This document shows, piece after piece, positions 29,719 to 39,383 of a stretch of DNA of 64,000 nucleotides. Under the pieces are notes generated by a model. It did no database searches. It was not told the DNA's origin and worked only from the letters and a program-made list of their open reading frames with translations. How positions within the stretch are numbered: the stretch's first letter is position 1; the number at the start of each line of letters is the position of its first letter. Source of the DNA: Ferirhizobium litorale (lineage in GTDB: Bacteria; Pseudomonadota; Alphaproteobacteria; Rhizobiales; Rhizobiaceae); contig JALDYZ010000015.1 of assembly GCA_030028905.1 (NCBI GenBank), forward strand, positions 1-64,000, read 5' to 3'. Position numbers and translations under genes: made by a program.

Positions 29719-30327
29719 CTATTCGGGCCGTTTCGGGCGCAGCATCTCGAACACGTCGCCGCCGTCGCAATAGTCCATGTAGCCCAGCCGGGCGAGCGGG
29801 CGCGCAAGCGCCATGTCGATGCGGCCCTCGCGGATGATTGATTCGTCGATATGAATGGCGACAACCTGGCCGAGAACCATGAACGCATTGGCAGGTTCGC
29901 CGGAAAGCCCCTTGGGCTGGATGATCTCGGTAACGCGGCACTCGAGGGCTGCCAGCGCTTCACCGACAAACGGCGCATCGACAAGTTCTCCGGCTCGAGG
30001 TGTAAGGCCGGCGATCTCGAACTCGCTGGCGCCATAGGGAACGGCAACGGACGAGGCGTTCACTTTTTCGGCAAGATGACGGCTGGCGAAGCTCGCCGTG
30101 AAGACGCCGGTCTCCTCGGCGTTCCTCAGGCTGTCCTTGCGGCCGCTCGACGAGAACATAACCAGTTTCGGATCGTCGGATATCGCGTTGAAGAAGGAAT
30201 ACGGTGACAGGTTGTGCGTGCTGTCCAGCCCCTTGGTCCCGATCCATCCGATCGGTCGCGGCGACACGATCGCCTTGAAGGGATCATGCGCCAGGCCGTG
30301 CCGATTGGTATCTGTCGTGTAGAACAT
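29719..30327 (-). CDS. Flavin reductase family protein (FMN-binding split barrel)
   Basis: 202 residues. FKAIVSPRPIGWIGTKG and FSSSGRKDSLRNAEETGVFTASFASRHLAEKV match the flavin-reductase-like FMN-binding fold; GEALAALECRVTEI and VLGQVVAIHIDESII follow as usual. It probably binds FMN and reduces it or a partner, with unknown physiological substrate. The start overlaps the stop of the nitroreductase gene (ATGA), so the two flavoproteins are translationally coupled. Confidence 0.85.
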   Translation of the reverse strand: MFYTTDTNRHGLAHDPFKAIVSPRPIGWIGTKGLDSTHNLSPYSFFNAISDDPKLVMFSSSGRKDSLRNAEETGVFTASFASRHLAEKVNASSVAVPYGASEFEIAGLTPRAGELVDAPFVGEALAALECRVTEIIQPKGLSGEPANAFMVLGQVVAIHIDESIIREGRIDMALARPLARLGYMDYCDGGDVFEMLRPKRPE

Positions 30328-30911
30328 CAGTCGTTCCCGCCGACCCAGTTGACGATTTGCAGCAGTTCCGGGCGCGGCCGCTCCACCGGCGGGAAGTTCG
30401 TGGAGCCGATATGGATGAAGCCCGCGACCTTTTCGCCCTCACGCACGCCCAGAAGCGGCCAGGCGCGCTGGTCGTAGGCATACCATTCGGTGATCCAGTT
30501 CGATACGTAGCCGAGTGCATTCGCCGCCATCAGCAGATTGAGGCAGACGGCTCCCGCCGACATCAACTGCTCCCACTCCGGGATCTTGATATGAGGGCCG
30601 GCTGTGCTGATTACCCCGACCACGACCGGTGCCCGGGTAAACCGGGTCCGCTCGACATTGATCATTTCATCCGAAAGCTCCGGCTTTGCCGCGAGCGCGA
30701 GCCGCAGCAGTTCCTCACCGATACGCACGCGCTCCTCGCCGCGATATACGATAAAGCGCCAGGGGGCGAGCTTGCCATGATCGGGAACGCGCGTGGCCAA
30801 GCGCAGGGCTTCCTCGATTTCGTCCCTTGACGGCCCGGGCTCGCTCATCTGGAATGCGGGGATGGAACGGCGCACCGCCAGGTAGTCGATCAGCTTGACA
30901 TCACTTTTCAT
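30327..30911 (-). CDS. Nitroreductase family protein
   Basis: 194 residues of the NfsA/YdjA-like FMN oxidoreductases: [20 protein letters not shown], then [51 protein letters not shown] and [14 protein letters not shown] 30911 gives the standard N-terminus. It is coupled to the flavin reductase gene, forming a two-gene flavoprotein unit; the electron acceptor is unknown. Confidence 0.88.
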   Translation of the reverse strand: MKSDVKLIDYLAVRRSIPAFQMSEPGPSRDEIEEALRLATRVPDHGKLAPWRFIVYRGEERVRIGEELLRLALAAKPELSDEMINVERTRFTRAPVVVGVISTAGPHIKIPEWEQLMSAGAVCLNLLMAANALGYVSNWITEWYAYDQRAWPLLGVREGEKVAGFIHIGSTNFPPVERPRPELLQIVNWVGGND

Positions 30912-31018
30912 CTGAAAACGCTTTCGTTTACCTCCCGGCGAAAACCGGGTCTTGAAATTGCCATCGGGTTGGTCTTCAAGTGACAATTGAATTTCGAGAA
31001 GTCAACCGCCGAGGAACC

Positions 31019-32017
31019 ATGTACGGCTTTTCCTTCGCCACACGCATCGGGCTTGCACTTGCCCTGGTTCTCGGCGCAACCCTGCCTGCCCCCGCTCAGG
31101 AGGCATTCGAACAATTAAAGCAACTCGACAGCTCGGCCAAGATGCCGAAGCTCAATGCCTTTTCGGCGACGACCCGGGGAAGTCTGGATGTCGCCACCGA
31201 ACTGAAGGACGTGACGCTGGAAGCAAAGCTGACGAAAGACGGCGATTCCATGCAACAGGGGCTTTCCTGGCGGGTGTTCAGCCCGTTTCCGGGCGACGAC
31301 GGCAAGCTTCCGCTGGTCGCGAGTTCAGAGGGCGGCTCGGCCGCCTTCCAGTTGGTGCCGGGGGACTATTTCGTCAACGTCGCCTTCGGACGCGCCGGTG
31401 CCACCAAGAAGCTCTCGATCCCATCCTCCGGCACAGTGGACAAGCAGGTCCTGGTGCTCGACGCCGGCGGCCTGGTGCTAAATGCAGTCTCGGGCCCCGA
31501 TGTGAAGATACCGCCGGGCGAGCTTAGTTTCTCCGTCTATTCCGCGGAGGTTCGCGAAGATGGTGAACGCGGGCTGGTCATGGCAGACGTCAAGCCGGAC
31601 AACATCGTTCGCCTGAATGCCGGCACCTATCACATCGTTTCCGAATACGGCAGCGTCAATGCCGCCGTGCGTGCCGACATCCAGGTCGAGGCCGGCAAGT
31701 TGACCCAGGCAACGATCCAACATCGCGCCGCCAAGGTTACGCTCAAGCTGGTTGCCGATGAAGGCGGCGAAGCGATCGCGGATACTGCGTGGTCTGTCCT
31801 GACTTCTGCCGGCGACGTCGTCAGCGAAAGCGTCAGCGCCTTCCCGTCGATGGTGCTCGCCGAAGGCGAATACACCGCCATCGCCCGCAACAAGGACAAG
31901 ATCTACCAGCGCGACTTTTCCGTCAGCGCCGGCCACAACAGCGATATCGAAGTGCTGATGAGCGCGCTGTCGTCGCCAGGGCAATTGCCAGCCGACCAGG
32001 CTATCGACAGCGAATGA
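31019..32017 (+). CDS. Conserved exported protein of Rhizobiales type
   Basis: About 332 residues with a signal peptide (FATRIGLALALVLGATLPAPA, cleavage near APA-QE). The rest is beta-rich, with repeated units such as LSWRVFSPFPGDDGKLPLVAS and AFQLVPGDYFVNVAFGRA, later TAWSVLTSAGDVVSE and SMVLAEGEYTAIARNKDKIYQRDF; they look like three or four carboxypeptidase-regulatory-like beta-sandwich repeats. ATG 31019 follows GAGGAACC. It probably resides in the periplasm; function unknown. It ends at a strong bidirectional terminator. Confidence 0.7.
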   Translation: MYGFSFATRIGLALALVLGATLPAPAQEAFEQLKQLDSSAKMPKLNAFSATTRGSLDVATELKDVTLEAKLTKDGDSMQQGLSWRVFSPFPGDDGKLPLVASSEGGSAAFQLVPGDYFVNVAFGRAGATKKLSIPSSGTVDKQVLVLDAGGLVLNAVSGPDVKIPPGELSFSVYSAEVREDGERGLVMADVKPDNIVRLNAGTYHIVSEYGSVNAAVRADIQVEAGKLTQATIQHRAAKVTLKLVADEGGEAIADTAWSVLTSAGDVVSESVSAFPSMVLAEGEYTAIARNKDKIYQRDFSVSAGHNSDIEVLMSALSSPGQLPADQAIDSE

Positions 32018-32049
32018 GCCGCCCGAACGCTTTCTAGATCATTGAGAAG

Positions 32050-32084
32050 CAGAGAACCCCGGATCTTGTGTCCGGGGTTCTCTG
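32050..32084. terminator. Bidirectional terminator between exported protein gene and thrS
   Basis: A 14-bp perfect stem (CAGAGAACCCCGGA with TCCGGGGTTCTCTG) with a 7-base loop, between convergent stops at 32017 and 32096. TTTGACTT follows on the plus side. Confidence 0.85.
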
Positions 32085-32095
32085 TTTGACTTAGC

Positions 32096-34081
32096 TTACT
32101 TCTTCGCCTTGCGGGAATCCGCCTTGCGCTTCAGGTCCGGCGGGGTTGCCTCATCGACCAGTGCGGCGATCGCCTCGTCGAGCGACAAAGAGGTCTGCGC
32201 CTGCGAACCCAGACGGCGGATGTTGACCGTTCGCTCCTCGGCCTCCTTCCTGCCGCAGACGATGATCACCGGCACTTTGGTAACCGAGTGCTCTCGGACC
32301 TTGTAGTTGATCTTCTCGTTGCGGAAGTCTGTCTCCACATTGAGCCCCGCGTCACGCAGTGCGTCGGCGACTTCCTGACCGTAAGCGTCGGCTTCCGAAG
32401 TGATCGTGGCAACGACGATCTGTTGCGGCGATACCCATAGCGGCATATGGCCGGCAAAGTTCTCGATCAGGATGCCGAGGAAGCGTTCCATCGAGCCGCA
32501 GATCGCCCGGTGGATCATCACTGGCTGGCGCTTTTCCGAGTTGTGATCGATGTAGAAGGCGCCAAAACGCTCCGGCAGGTTGAAGTCCACCTGCGTGGTG
32601 CCGCACTGCCATTCGCGGCCGATGGCGTCCTTCAAGGTGTACTCGAATTTGGGCCCGTAAAACGCGCCCTCGCCCGGCATGATGCCGGTCTTGATACGGC
32701 CTTCCGACTGTTCTTCGATGGTCTTGAGGACATCCATCATCACGCTTTCGGCGCGATCCCATAGATCATCGGATCCGACGCGCTTGTCAGGGCGTGTAGA
32801 AAGTTTGACGACAATCTCCTTGAAACCGAAATCTTCGTAGACCGACAGGATCAGGTCGTTGATCTTCAGGCATTCCTCCGCCATCTGCTCTTCGGTGCAG
32901 AAAATGTGGGCGTCGTCCTGCGTGAAGCCGCGCACGCGCATCAGGCCGTGCAGCGCACCGGATGGCTCATAGCGATGCACGTTGCCGAATTCTGCAAGAC
33001 GGATAGGCAGTTCTCGATAAGACTTCAGACCATGCTTGAAGATTTGCACGTGACCGGGGCAGTTCATCGGCTTCAGCGCGAAGACGCGATCGTCATCGGT
33101 ATCGTCACCGGCGACGGTCACCTTGAACATGTTGTCGCGATACCAGCCCCAATGGCCCGAGGTCTCCCAGAGCGACTTGTCGAGCACCTGCGGCGCATTG
33201 ACTTCTTCATAGTCGCCCTCGAGGCGGCGGCGCATGTAGGACACGAGAGTCTGGAACATGCGCCAACCCTTGCCGTGCCAGAAGACGACGCCCGGGCCTT
33301 CCTCCTGGAAATGGAACAAGTCCATTTCGCGCCCGAGGCGACGATGGTCGCGTTTTTCCGCTTCGGCCAGCACGTGCAGGTAGTTGTCGAGTTCTTCCTG
33401 TTCGGCCCAGGCCGTGCCGTAGATACGGGTCAGCATCGGGTTGTTGCTGTCGCCGCGCCAATAGGCTCCGGCCACCTTCATCAGCTTGAACGCATTGCCG
33501 ATCTGTCCGGTCGAGGCCATGTGTGGACCGCGGCAGAGATCGAACCAGTCCCCCTGGTAGTAGATCTTGACGTCCTGGTCTTCGGGAATGGCATCGACAA
33601 GTTCGACCTTGTAGGCCTCGCCCCTGGATCCGAAGACCTCCTTGGCCTTGTCGCGCGACCAGACTTCCTTGGTGAAGGGCTTGTTGCGCTGGATGATCTC
33701 CTTCATTCGCTTTTCGATCTTCGGCAGATCCTCGGGCGTGAAGGGCTCGTTCTTGGCGAAATCGTAGTAGAAGCCGTTCTCGATGACTGGGCCGATCGTT
33801 ACCTGGGTTCCGGGCCACAATTCCTGTACGGCCTCGGCCATGACGTGGGCGGTATCGTGCCGAATAAGTTCGAGCGCGCGCGGGTCGCTGCGGGTGATGA
33901 TCTCGATCTTGCCCTCGGAAACTGGATCGGCGAGGTCGCGCACGGTGCCGTCGATGGCGATGGCGACGGCCTTCTTGGCAAGCGACTTAGAAATGGACTC
34001 GGCCACGTCCCGACCGGTCGCGCCGGCATCGTAGGAGCGAACGGACCCGTCCGGAAAAGAGAGGGAAACGGCTTCAGACAT
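32096..34081 (-). CDS. thrS: Threonine--tRNA ligase
   Basis: 661 residues; charges tRNA-Thr and edits mis-charged serine. Domains in order: TGS ([25 protein letters not shown]), the N2 editing domain with [11 protein letters not shown], the class II catalytic core ([35 protein letters not shown], then [17 protein letters not shown]), and the anticodon-binding C-terminal domain with [11 protein letters not shown]. The start is behind CAGGAG. yidD and an Fe-S scaffold gene lie upstream on the same strand, an order seen in other rhizobia. Confidence 0.97.
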   Translation of the reverse strand: MSEAVSLSFPDGSVRSYDAGATGRDVAESISKSLAKKAVAIAIDGTVRDLADPVSEGKIEIITRSDPRALELIRHDTAHVMAEAVQELWPGTQVTIGPVIENGFYYDFAKNEPFTPEDLPKIEKRMKEIIQRNKPFTKEVWSRDKAKEVFGSRGEAYKVELVDAIPEDQDVKIYYQGDWFDLCRGPHMASTGQIGNAFKLMKVAGAYWRGDSNNPMLTRIYGTAWAEQEELDNYLHVLAEAEKRDHRRLGREMDLFHFQEEGPGVVFWHGKGWRMFQTLVSYMRRRLEGDYEEVNAPQVLDKSLWETSGHWGWYRDNMFKVTVAGDDTDDDRVFALKPMNCPGHVQIFKHGLKSYRELPIRLAEFGNVHRYEPSGALHGLMRVRGFTQDDAHIFCTEEQMAEECLKINDLILSVYEDFGFKEIVVKLSTRPDKRVGSDDLWDRAESVMMDVLKTIEEQSEGRIKTGIMPGEGAFYGPKFEYTLKDAIGREWQCGTTQVDFNLPERFGAFYIDHNSEKRQPVMIHRAICGSMERFLGILIENFAGHMPLWVSPQQIVVATITSEADAYGQEVADALRDAGLNVETDFRNEKINYKVREHSVTKVPVIIVCGRKEAEERTVNIRRLGSQAQTSLSLDEAIAALVDEATPPDLKRKADSRKAKK

Positions 34082-34252
34082 ATAGAATTCTCCTGTCCAG
34101 TCCCGCCAACGAATGCGGGTGGTGTTGAAAGATTCGGGATAAATCAGCGGAGGATTATCACGGGCCGCCCTGATAAAGCCTTTCGACGCCGGAGTAAAGA
34201 ATGAGGTCGCCTCAATGCGCGCCTGCCAATAGCCAAGCGCCGCGGCCTCGAC

Positions 34253-34618
34253 TCAGCCGGCCCTTTTTCCGATCCGCCAATATCGCCACGGTGTCCACCA
34301 TAGGTACTGGATCCCCAACGCCTCGGGAACCGGGTCGAAGCCGTGGGTGCCACCCGGGCCGCAACGCGCCACCCGAAAGAGGGTCATCCAGCCACCGGCC
34401 CAGAACCCGTGCCGCGCGATCGCTTCGTAGCCGTATTCCGAGCAGGTCGGCAGGTGCCGGCAACCATGGCCGACAAAGCTGGAGAGGGTGAGTTGGTAGA
34501 GCCGGACGAGCCCGACGCCGAGAAGGCGGCCCGGTGTCTTGCGAAAAGGTCCTGGCCAGTTGCGGCCCTTGTATTTCAGGCCGCCGCCTTCATGGCTGCA
34601 GTCAGGCCGGCCGCACAT
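34253..34618 (-). CDS. yidD: Membrane protein insertion efficiency factor YidD
   Basis: 121 residues. The conserved LYQLTLSSFVGHGCRHLPTCSEYGYEAIARHG with its cysteines and the following WMTLFRVARCGPGGTHGFDPVP are diagnostic of YidD, a small peripheral membrane protein assisting YidC-dependent insertion. The N-terminal 20 residues (with HEGG) and the C-terminal WWTPWRYWRIGKRAG are also usual in rhizobial copies. Its start lies 3 bases after the end of the Fe-S scaffold gene, so they are likely cotranscribed. Confidence 0.9.
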   Translation of the reverse strand: MCGRPDCSHEGGGLKYKGRNWPGPFRKTPGRLLGVGLVRLYQLTLSSFVGHGCRHLPTCSEYGYEAIARHGFWAGGWMTLFRVARCGPGGTHGFDPVPEALGIQYLWWTPWRYWRIGKRAG

Positions 34619-34621
34619 GGA

Positions 34622-35071
34622 CTATCCCGCCGCTACCGCGTCTTGGCGGCCCGTCTCGATCTGTCCGATTGCATCGACGACGGCATCGAACGTCAGCATG
34701 GTCGAGGCATGTCGCGCCTTGTAGTCCTTGACCGGCTTCAGGAACCGCATGTCCTCGAACCGTCCGCTCGGCCCTTCGCCGCCGGCCTTCAGCATGGCGA
34801 GCATATCTTCACGCGCCTTTCGGATCTCGTCCGCATGTGCGCCAATCACATGCCGCGCCATGATCGATGATGAGGCCTGCCCGAGCGCGCAGGCCTTCAC
34901 CTCGTGCGCAAAATCGGTCACCACGTCGCCATCCATCTTCAGGTAGACTTTCACCCTGGAGCCGCAAAGCTTTGAATGCGCTTGGGCACTGGCGTCCGCA
35001 TCGTCAAGCGTTCCGGCTCTCGGAATGTTCCCCGCGAACTCGAGGATTTTGCTGTTGTAGATATCGTCCAT
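34622..35071 (-). CDS. Iron-sulfur cluster assembly scaffold protein (SufU/NifU_N-like)
   Basis: 149 residues of the NifU N-terminal/IscU fold. Two of three classical cluster cysteines are visible (SKLCGSRVKV and EVKACALGQASSS); the third, usually in R-x-C-x-x-L-x-W near the C-terminus, is replaced in YKARHASTMLTFDAV. This form is thought common in Rhizobiales, so the missing cysteine is probably a family trait and not decay. ATG 35071 (MDDIYNSKIL) is preferred over 35098. It precedes yidD and thrS. Confidence 0.85.
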   Translation of the reverse strand: MDDIYNSKILEFAGNIPRAGTLDDADASAQAHSKLCGSRVKVYLKMDGDVVTDFAHEVKACALGQASSSIMARHVIGAHADEIRKAREDMLAMLKAGGEGPSGRFEDMRFLKPVKDYKARHASTMLTFDAVVDAIGQIETGRQDAVAAG

Positions 35072-35425
35072 GCTCAAAAAGGGTTCCCAAACCGGCACTT
35101 TGCCGCTAAATAGCCGCCCAAATTGCGATCCTGCGCGGTTGTATCATATTAAAAAACACAGCGTGTCGTTTTTCGGCTCTTTTCCGCAGGCGTCGCCATA
35201 CTATATGTTATGTCGTATCGCGGCGGCCAAAAAGCAATGGCCGGACCGGTCGATACAGGGAAACCGTGCAGGAAGGTCCGGGGCAGATCGCCGCGGGACC
35301 CGAACGCCCCGGAGCCCGCCGACGGTATCCATGTCTGGCCACGGTCAGTTTCATGGCGAATGGCGAGTTGTCCGAAATGATGAAACGTCAGATTCGCCTG
35401 AGGCGGATGAGGAGACCAGTCTGAA
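35072..35425. other. Divergent intergenic region upstream of folE, with a GC-rich hairpin
   Basis: 354 bases between the leftward Fe-S scaffold gene and folE. A perfect 8-bp stem TCCGGGGC (35277-35284) / GCCCCGGA (35306-35313) closes a 21-base loop, about 113 bases upstream of the folE start, probably within its leader if transcription starts in the AT-rich stretch 35147-35220. No known riboswitch class is recognised. An open frame crosses here but has poor codon character. Confidence 0.35.
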
Positions 35426-36040
35426 ATGGACGCCATTGTAAAGAATTTCCCCCTCCCGGGCGACCTGTCGGAGCGCCCGACGCAGCAGGAAGCCGAGGAA
35501 GCTGTTCGGGTTTTGTTGCGCTGGGCCGGCGAGGATCCGAGCCGAGAGGGGCTGACAGATACACCGTCCCGTGTCGTGAAATCTTACAAGGAACTCTTCT
35601 CCGGATATGATCAGGTGGCCGAGGACGTCCTTGGCCGCACGTTCGAGGAAGTGGCCGGCTATGACGACATGGTAGTCGTCAAGGACATCCCGTTCTTCTC
35701 GCATTGCGAACACCACATGGTCCCGATCATCGGCAAGGCGCATGTCGCCTATCTGCCGGACGGGCGGGTATTGGGCCTGTCGAAGATTGCCCGCGTCGTC
35801 GACATTTACGGACGTCGCCTGCAAACCCAGGAGTCGATGACCGCGCAGATCGCCAAGGCCATTGACGATACGCTGCGTCCGCGCGGTGTTGCAGTCATGA
35901 TCGAGGCCGAGCACATGTGCATGTCGATGCGCGGCGTGCAGAAGCAGGGCTCAACCACTCTCACCACCACCTTTACCGGCGCCTTCAAGATCGACGCCGC
36001 CGAGCAAGCACGTTTCATGACCATGGTGCGGAGCCGGTAA
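35426..36040 (+). CDS. folE: GTP cyclohydrolase I
   Basis: 204 residues; opens GTP to dihydroneopterin triphosphate for folate. The zinc-binding [21 protein letters not shown] and the [21 protein letters not shown] and [21 protein letters not shown] motifs are all intact. It is followed 26 bases later by hisI, the usual rhizobial pair. Confidence 0.97.
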   Translation: MDAIVKNFPLPGDLSERPTQQEAEEAVRVLLRWAGEDPSREGLTDTPSRVVKSYKELFSGYDQVAEDVLGRTFEEVAGYDDMVVVKDIPFFSHCEHHMVPIIGKAHVAYLPDGRVLGLSKIARVVDIYGRRLQTQESMTAQIAKAIDDTLRPRGVAVMIEAEHMCMSMRGVQKQGSTTLTTTFTGAFKIDAAEQARFMTMVRSR

Positions 36041-36066
36041 GTCGGCTTTTATGCGGAGCCGACTTC

Positions 36067-36528
36067 ATGACTTTCACATTCAAGGCGCCACCGGGCGACA
36101 AGTCCGCGCTCGAGACCGGGCCGGACTTTACTCCGAAATTCGATGAGAAGGGCTTGGTCACGGCGGTCGTCACCGATGCTGGCGATGGCCAGCTTCTCAT
36201 GGTTGCCCATATGAATGAGGAAGCGCTCGCCCTGACACTGGAATCCGGAGTAGCCCACTACTTCAGTCGTTCTAGGAACCGTATCTGGAAAAAGGGTGAG
36301 ACATCCGGCAATCTACAGATGGTCAAGGAAATCCGGACCGATTGCGATCAGGATGCCGTATGGCTGAAGGTGACCGTTGGCGGACATGATGCGACCTGTC
36401 ATACCGGGCGGCGGTCCTGCTTTTATCGGACGGTTTCACTGGTCGACGGAGCGCCGGTCGTGGCGATTACCGACGAGCATCGACACTTCGATCCGGACGA
36501 GATCTACAGCGGATCAAACAAAGCGTAA
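36067..36528 (+). CDS. hisI: Phosphoribosyl-AMP cyclohydrolase
   Basis: 153 residues; third step of histidine synthesis. [38 protein letters not shown], the metal-binding [11 protein letters not shown] and [10 protein letters not shown] are complete. There is no fused HisE domain, as expected in alphaproteobacteria. ATG 36067 fits; it is probably cotranscribed with folE. Confidence 0.97.
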   Translation: MTFTFKAPPGDKSALETGPDFTPKFDEKGLVTAVVTDAGDGQLLMVAHMNEEALALTLESGVAHYFSRSRNRIWKKGETSGNLQMVKEIRTDCDQDAVWLKVTVGGHDATCHTGRRSCFYRTVSLVDGAPVVAITDEHRHFDPDEIYSGSNKA

Positions 36529-36630
36529 CAAGTTGTGAACCTAAGCGGGGCCAATCCCGTTGTATGAAACGAATTGGAAAGAAAAATAACACCCAATAGG
36601 GACAGGAAATCGTTCGGCTAAAAGGATTGC

Positions 36631-37596
36631 ATGATGCTGAACTGGGGTATGTATCGCAACACCACCACACCCGCATCACTGGATGCTGGCGCCCCGTCCC
36701 TACAGCAAGTCGCCCCTCCGGTACAGGCTAAGCCGCCGCAGAAGACGAAAATCGCGCTTGCCCTTGGCGGCGGGGCCGCTCGCGGATGGGCGCATATCGG
36801 CGTTCTGCGCGCGCTCGACGAAGCCGGCATCGAGGTCGGCATGGTCGCCGGTACATCGATTGGGGCCCTGGTTGGCGGTTGCTATCTTGCCGGCAAGCTC
36901 GATGAACTCGAAGCGTTCGCCCGCTCGCTCACCATGCGCCGCATTGCAGGCCTGCTCGATCTCACCATCGGCGGCGGCGGCCTCTTCGGCGGCATGCGGC
37001 TCACCAAGCGGATGCAGGAGCATCTCGAAGGCATGACGATCGAGGAGCTCGACCGTCCGTTCGTTTCCGTCGCAACCGAGGTAAACTCCGGCCATGAAGT
37101 GTGGGTGACGAGCGGCTCGTTGATCACTGCCCTGCGGGCTTCCTATGCCCTGCCCGGCATTTTCGAGCCGATCTACAGCAACAACCGTGTTCTCGTTGAC
37201 GGCGCCCTGGTCAATCCGGTGCCTGTTTCCGTATGCCGCGCCTACGAGCAGCAGATGGTCGTTGCAGTCAACCTCAACTACGACCTCTACGGCCGTTCGG
37301 CAGTGGTCAAGCACGATGCGCGCCTTCCCGATCCGAACGCGCCCGCTCTCGACGACAGGCAGCCCCCCCGTCCCGGACTGCCAGGCCTCATGGTGCAGGC
37401 GTTCAACATCATCCAGGATCGGATTTCCCGCGCTCGCCTTGCAGGAGATCCCCCTGATCTCGCCCTGCAGCCGCGCCTCAGCGACATCGGCCTGTCGGAG
37501 TTCCACCGGGCGGGCGAGGCCATCGACCGCGGCTATGAGGAAGCGATGTCGAAAATCGGCGAACTGACCCGCCTGCAAGAATTCCTCACCCGATAA
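36631..37596 (+). CDS. Patatin-like phospholipase family protein (RssA/NTE type)
   Basis: 321 residues. The oxyanion loop is ALGGGAARGWAHIGVL, the serine nucleophile lies in GTSIGALVGG, and the catalytic aspartate in VDGALVNPVPV, so the Ser-Asp dyad is complete. Family members are lipid acyl hydrolases; the physiological lipid is not known. No signal peptide is seen. It lies 102 bases after hisI with its own apparent leader. Confidence 0.88.
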   Translation: MMLNWGMYRNTTTPASLDAGAPSLQQVAPPVQAKPPQKTKIALALGGGAARGWAHIGVLRALDEAGIEVGMVAGTSIGALVGGCYLAGKLDELEAFARSLTMRRIAGLLDLTIGGGGLFGGMRLTKRMQEHLEGMTIEELDRPFVSVATEVNSGHEVWVTSGSLITALRASYALPGIFEPIYSNNRVLVDGALVNPVPVSVCRAYEQQMVVAVNLNYDLYGRSAVVKHDARLPDPNAPALDDRQPPRPGLPGLMVQAFNIIQDRISRARLAGDPPDLALQPRLSDIGLSEFHRAGEAIDRGYEEAMSKIGELTRLQEFLTR

Positions 37597-37722
37597 AGGG
37601 CAATCGTCACGTCCCGGGGACCGGAAACGCATCACACTCCGGATTTGATTTGAAGTATCTCGCGGCGCGCGATACAGCCCGCGCGCCGATCCCTGGATCA
37701 AGCTCAAGCGGCCTGTATTCGA

Positions 37723-38157
37723 TCAGCCGGCGATGTAGGCGATGATCTGTTCGGTTTCCAGTTCGACCTCGCGGATGCGCTGCTTGACGACGTCACCGAT
37801 CGAAATGATTCCGACCAGCTTGCCATGATTCTCGACCGGCACGTGGCGGAAGCGACGTTCGGTCATCACCCCCATAAGTTCATTGACCGTGGTTTCCTCC
37901 CGGCAACGGAACACTTCGGGCGTCATCAGCGACGAAACCGACTGCTCCAGGGCAGCCGTGCCATGCTTGGCGATAGCCGTGACAACATCGCGCTCGGTGA
38001 AGATACCAACGATCTTGCTGTCCTTGCCGACGACCACGACGGCGCCGATCCGGTATTTGTTCAGGGTGGCGGCAGCTTCGTTGAGTGTCGTTTCGGGGCC
38101 AACGGTAACGACGTCTCGGCCCTTCTGTTCAAGAATGGCCTTTACTGGAATAGACAT
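37723..38157 (-). CDS. CBS domain-containing protein (tandem CBS pair)
   Basis: 144 residues made of two CBS motifs: MSIPVKAILEQKGRDVVTVGPETTLNEAAATLNKYRIGAVVVV...GIFTERD and SLMTPEVFRCREETTVNELMGVMTERRFRHVPV...GIISIGDVVKQRI. Such stand-alone pairs bind adenine nucleotides or related ligands; partner unknown. The start at 38157 is behind a GGGAGACC site; monocistronic. Confidence 0.9.
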   Translation of the reverse strand: MSIPVKAILEQKGRDVVTVGPETTLNEAAATLNKYRIGAVVVVGKDSKIVGIFTERDVVTAIAKHGTAALEQSVSSLMTPEVFRCREETTVNELMGVMTERRFRHVPVENHGKLVGIISIGDVVKQRIREVELETEQIIAYIAG

Positions 38158-38317
38158 GCAGGTCTCCCGTTCCAAAAGCGATCATGCTCTCTCCGGAATG
38201 GCGATCTCGCCATGGTCCCCCACGACCGCCCCCGGAACGCAATGGTGCCCTTCCTTCGGGGATATTGCAATATTCTTGAGAAGCGAAGGCACGACCATTG
38301 CGACACCACACGCCAGC

Positions 38318-39046
38318 CTACTTCCCTGGATCGAATGCGCCGAACAACAGGAAGCCAAAGAGAAATCCGCCGATATGCGCTTCCCAGGCGATGCCCCCCG
38401 CGCCCGCGTCCACGATCGGGATACCGAACACGAAAAGCAGGTTTCCGAACAGCCAGGCAGCCGTGAAGACCACGACCATCCGGCTTTGAAACGCTCCAAG
38501 GATGGAAAGGCGCGGGTAAAGATGCGCGTCGCGGCGGGTGTCTTGCCCGCGCGGAGGGAACGCGAAGCGGCATGCCGCGCCCATGAGAGCCGAGATCACC
38601 CCGGAAGCCCCGACCATGAGGCTCGCCTCGCCCCAATGAAAGCAAACATATAATCCCGCCGATGCGGCTGCCGAGAGAATCCAGAAGACAATGAACCGTT
38701 TGGTGCCGATACGGCGAACCACGGGCGCCCCGAAGGCTGCGAGCCAGAGACTGTTGAAGGCGATATGCTCCAGGCCGCCATGCAGGAGCGAATAGGTAAC
38801 CGGCGTCCACAGCCATTCAAAACCCTGCTCGGAGAGCGGATAGACATAGCGCACCGGTATGAAGGCGAACGTCAGTATCACTTGCTCGGCAAGCCAGTCG
38901 GGCAAAAGAAATGCCTCGATGCCAAAGATGCCCCAGATCAGCAGCAGCGACACCAGCAGGCTCGTTGGCAGATTGAATGCCGGAGGGTTTGGTCGAGGCA
39001 GCGCTTCCCTATAAGAAGGTGGCTCAGGCCGGGATTGATCTTCCAT
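38318..39046 (-). CDS. Rhomboid family intramembrane serine protease
   Basis: 242 residues with six or seven transmembrane segments. The rhomboid catalytic set is present: an HGGLEHIAFNSLWL helix (N and H of the oxyanion region), GASGVISALMG with the nucleophilic serine, and AHIGGFLFGFLLFG with the general-base histidine. It should cleave membrane helices. ATG 39046 has a strong GAGGTGA ribosome site, better than upstream in-frame codons. Substrates are unknown. Confidence 0.9.
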   Translation of the reverse strand: MEDQSRPEPPSYREALPRPNPPAFNLPTSLLVSLLLIWGIFGIEAFLLPDWLAEQVILTFAFIPVRYVYPLSEQGFEWLWTPVTYSLLHGGLEHIAFNSLWLAAFGAPVVRRIGTKRFIVFWILSAAASAGLYVCFHWGEASLMVGASGVISALMGAACRFAFPPRGQDTRRDAHLYPRLSILGAFQSRMVVVFTAAWLFGNLLFVFGIPIVDAGAGGIAWEAHIGGFLFGFLLFGAFDPGK

Positions 39047-39383
39047 TACCAAGTCACCTCGTTCGATTGCCGAACCGCAGCAATATAGGACCGTCCAAAG
39101 AAAAAAAAGCCGTCCGGCGTACCGAACGGCCATCGAGCCCTTGGGTTTATCCCCGTGCCCGAAAAAGGTGCGTGCTGGGGAGACCGCAGCCTCCCGTGAA
39201 GTGTGATCAACGATTGCCACAATGGGCTTGGAGTGGCAACGGAAACCAAGGGTTAACCTTAACTTCCAAGAACGGGCGCAAATCCCCCAACCACCAGGTT
39301 CCTGGCATGGAATTCGCTGAACCGATAATAGATCCGCGATCGCAGGCGGACCATGTTCAGTATCGAGACACGTAAGGCGTCGC
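39047..39383 (-). ncRNA. Candidate leftward small RNA region with an orphan terminator
   Basis: 337 bases with no supported protein gene. A strong leftward terminator ends at about 39101, but no leftward gene lies to its right: the neighbour at 39384 runs rightward. A leftward transcript beginning somewhere in 39131-39380 is therefore implied, perhaps a trans-acting small RNA or a leader of the rhomboid gene that is attenuated there. The 5' end cannot be set from sequence. Confidence 0.4.
39101..39130 (-). terminator. Strong rho-independent terminator without an obvious gene
   Basis: On the minus strand a 9-position stem GCCGTTCGG/CCGGACGGC with one mismatch and a TACG loop is followed by eight T residues (39108-39101). 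It is 55 bases upstream of the rhomboid start and reads towards it. Confidence 0.8.

Noticed and set aside
34622..35071. Missing third cluster cysteine in the Fe-S scaffold as a sign of decay
   Set aside because: The same replacement is thought to be general in the rhizobial branch of the family, so it was noted only in the feature entry.
35070..35441. Rightward frame upstream of folE
   Set aside because: Poor codon character and no ribosome site; runs through the hairpin and into folE.
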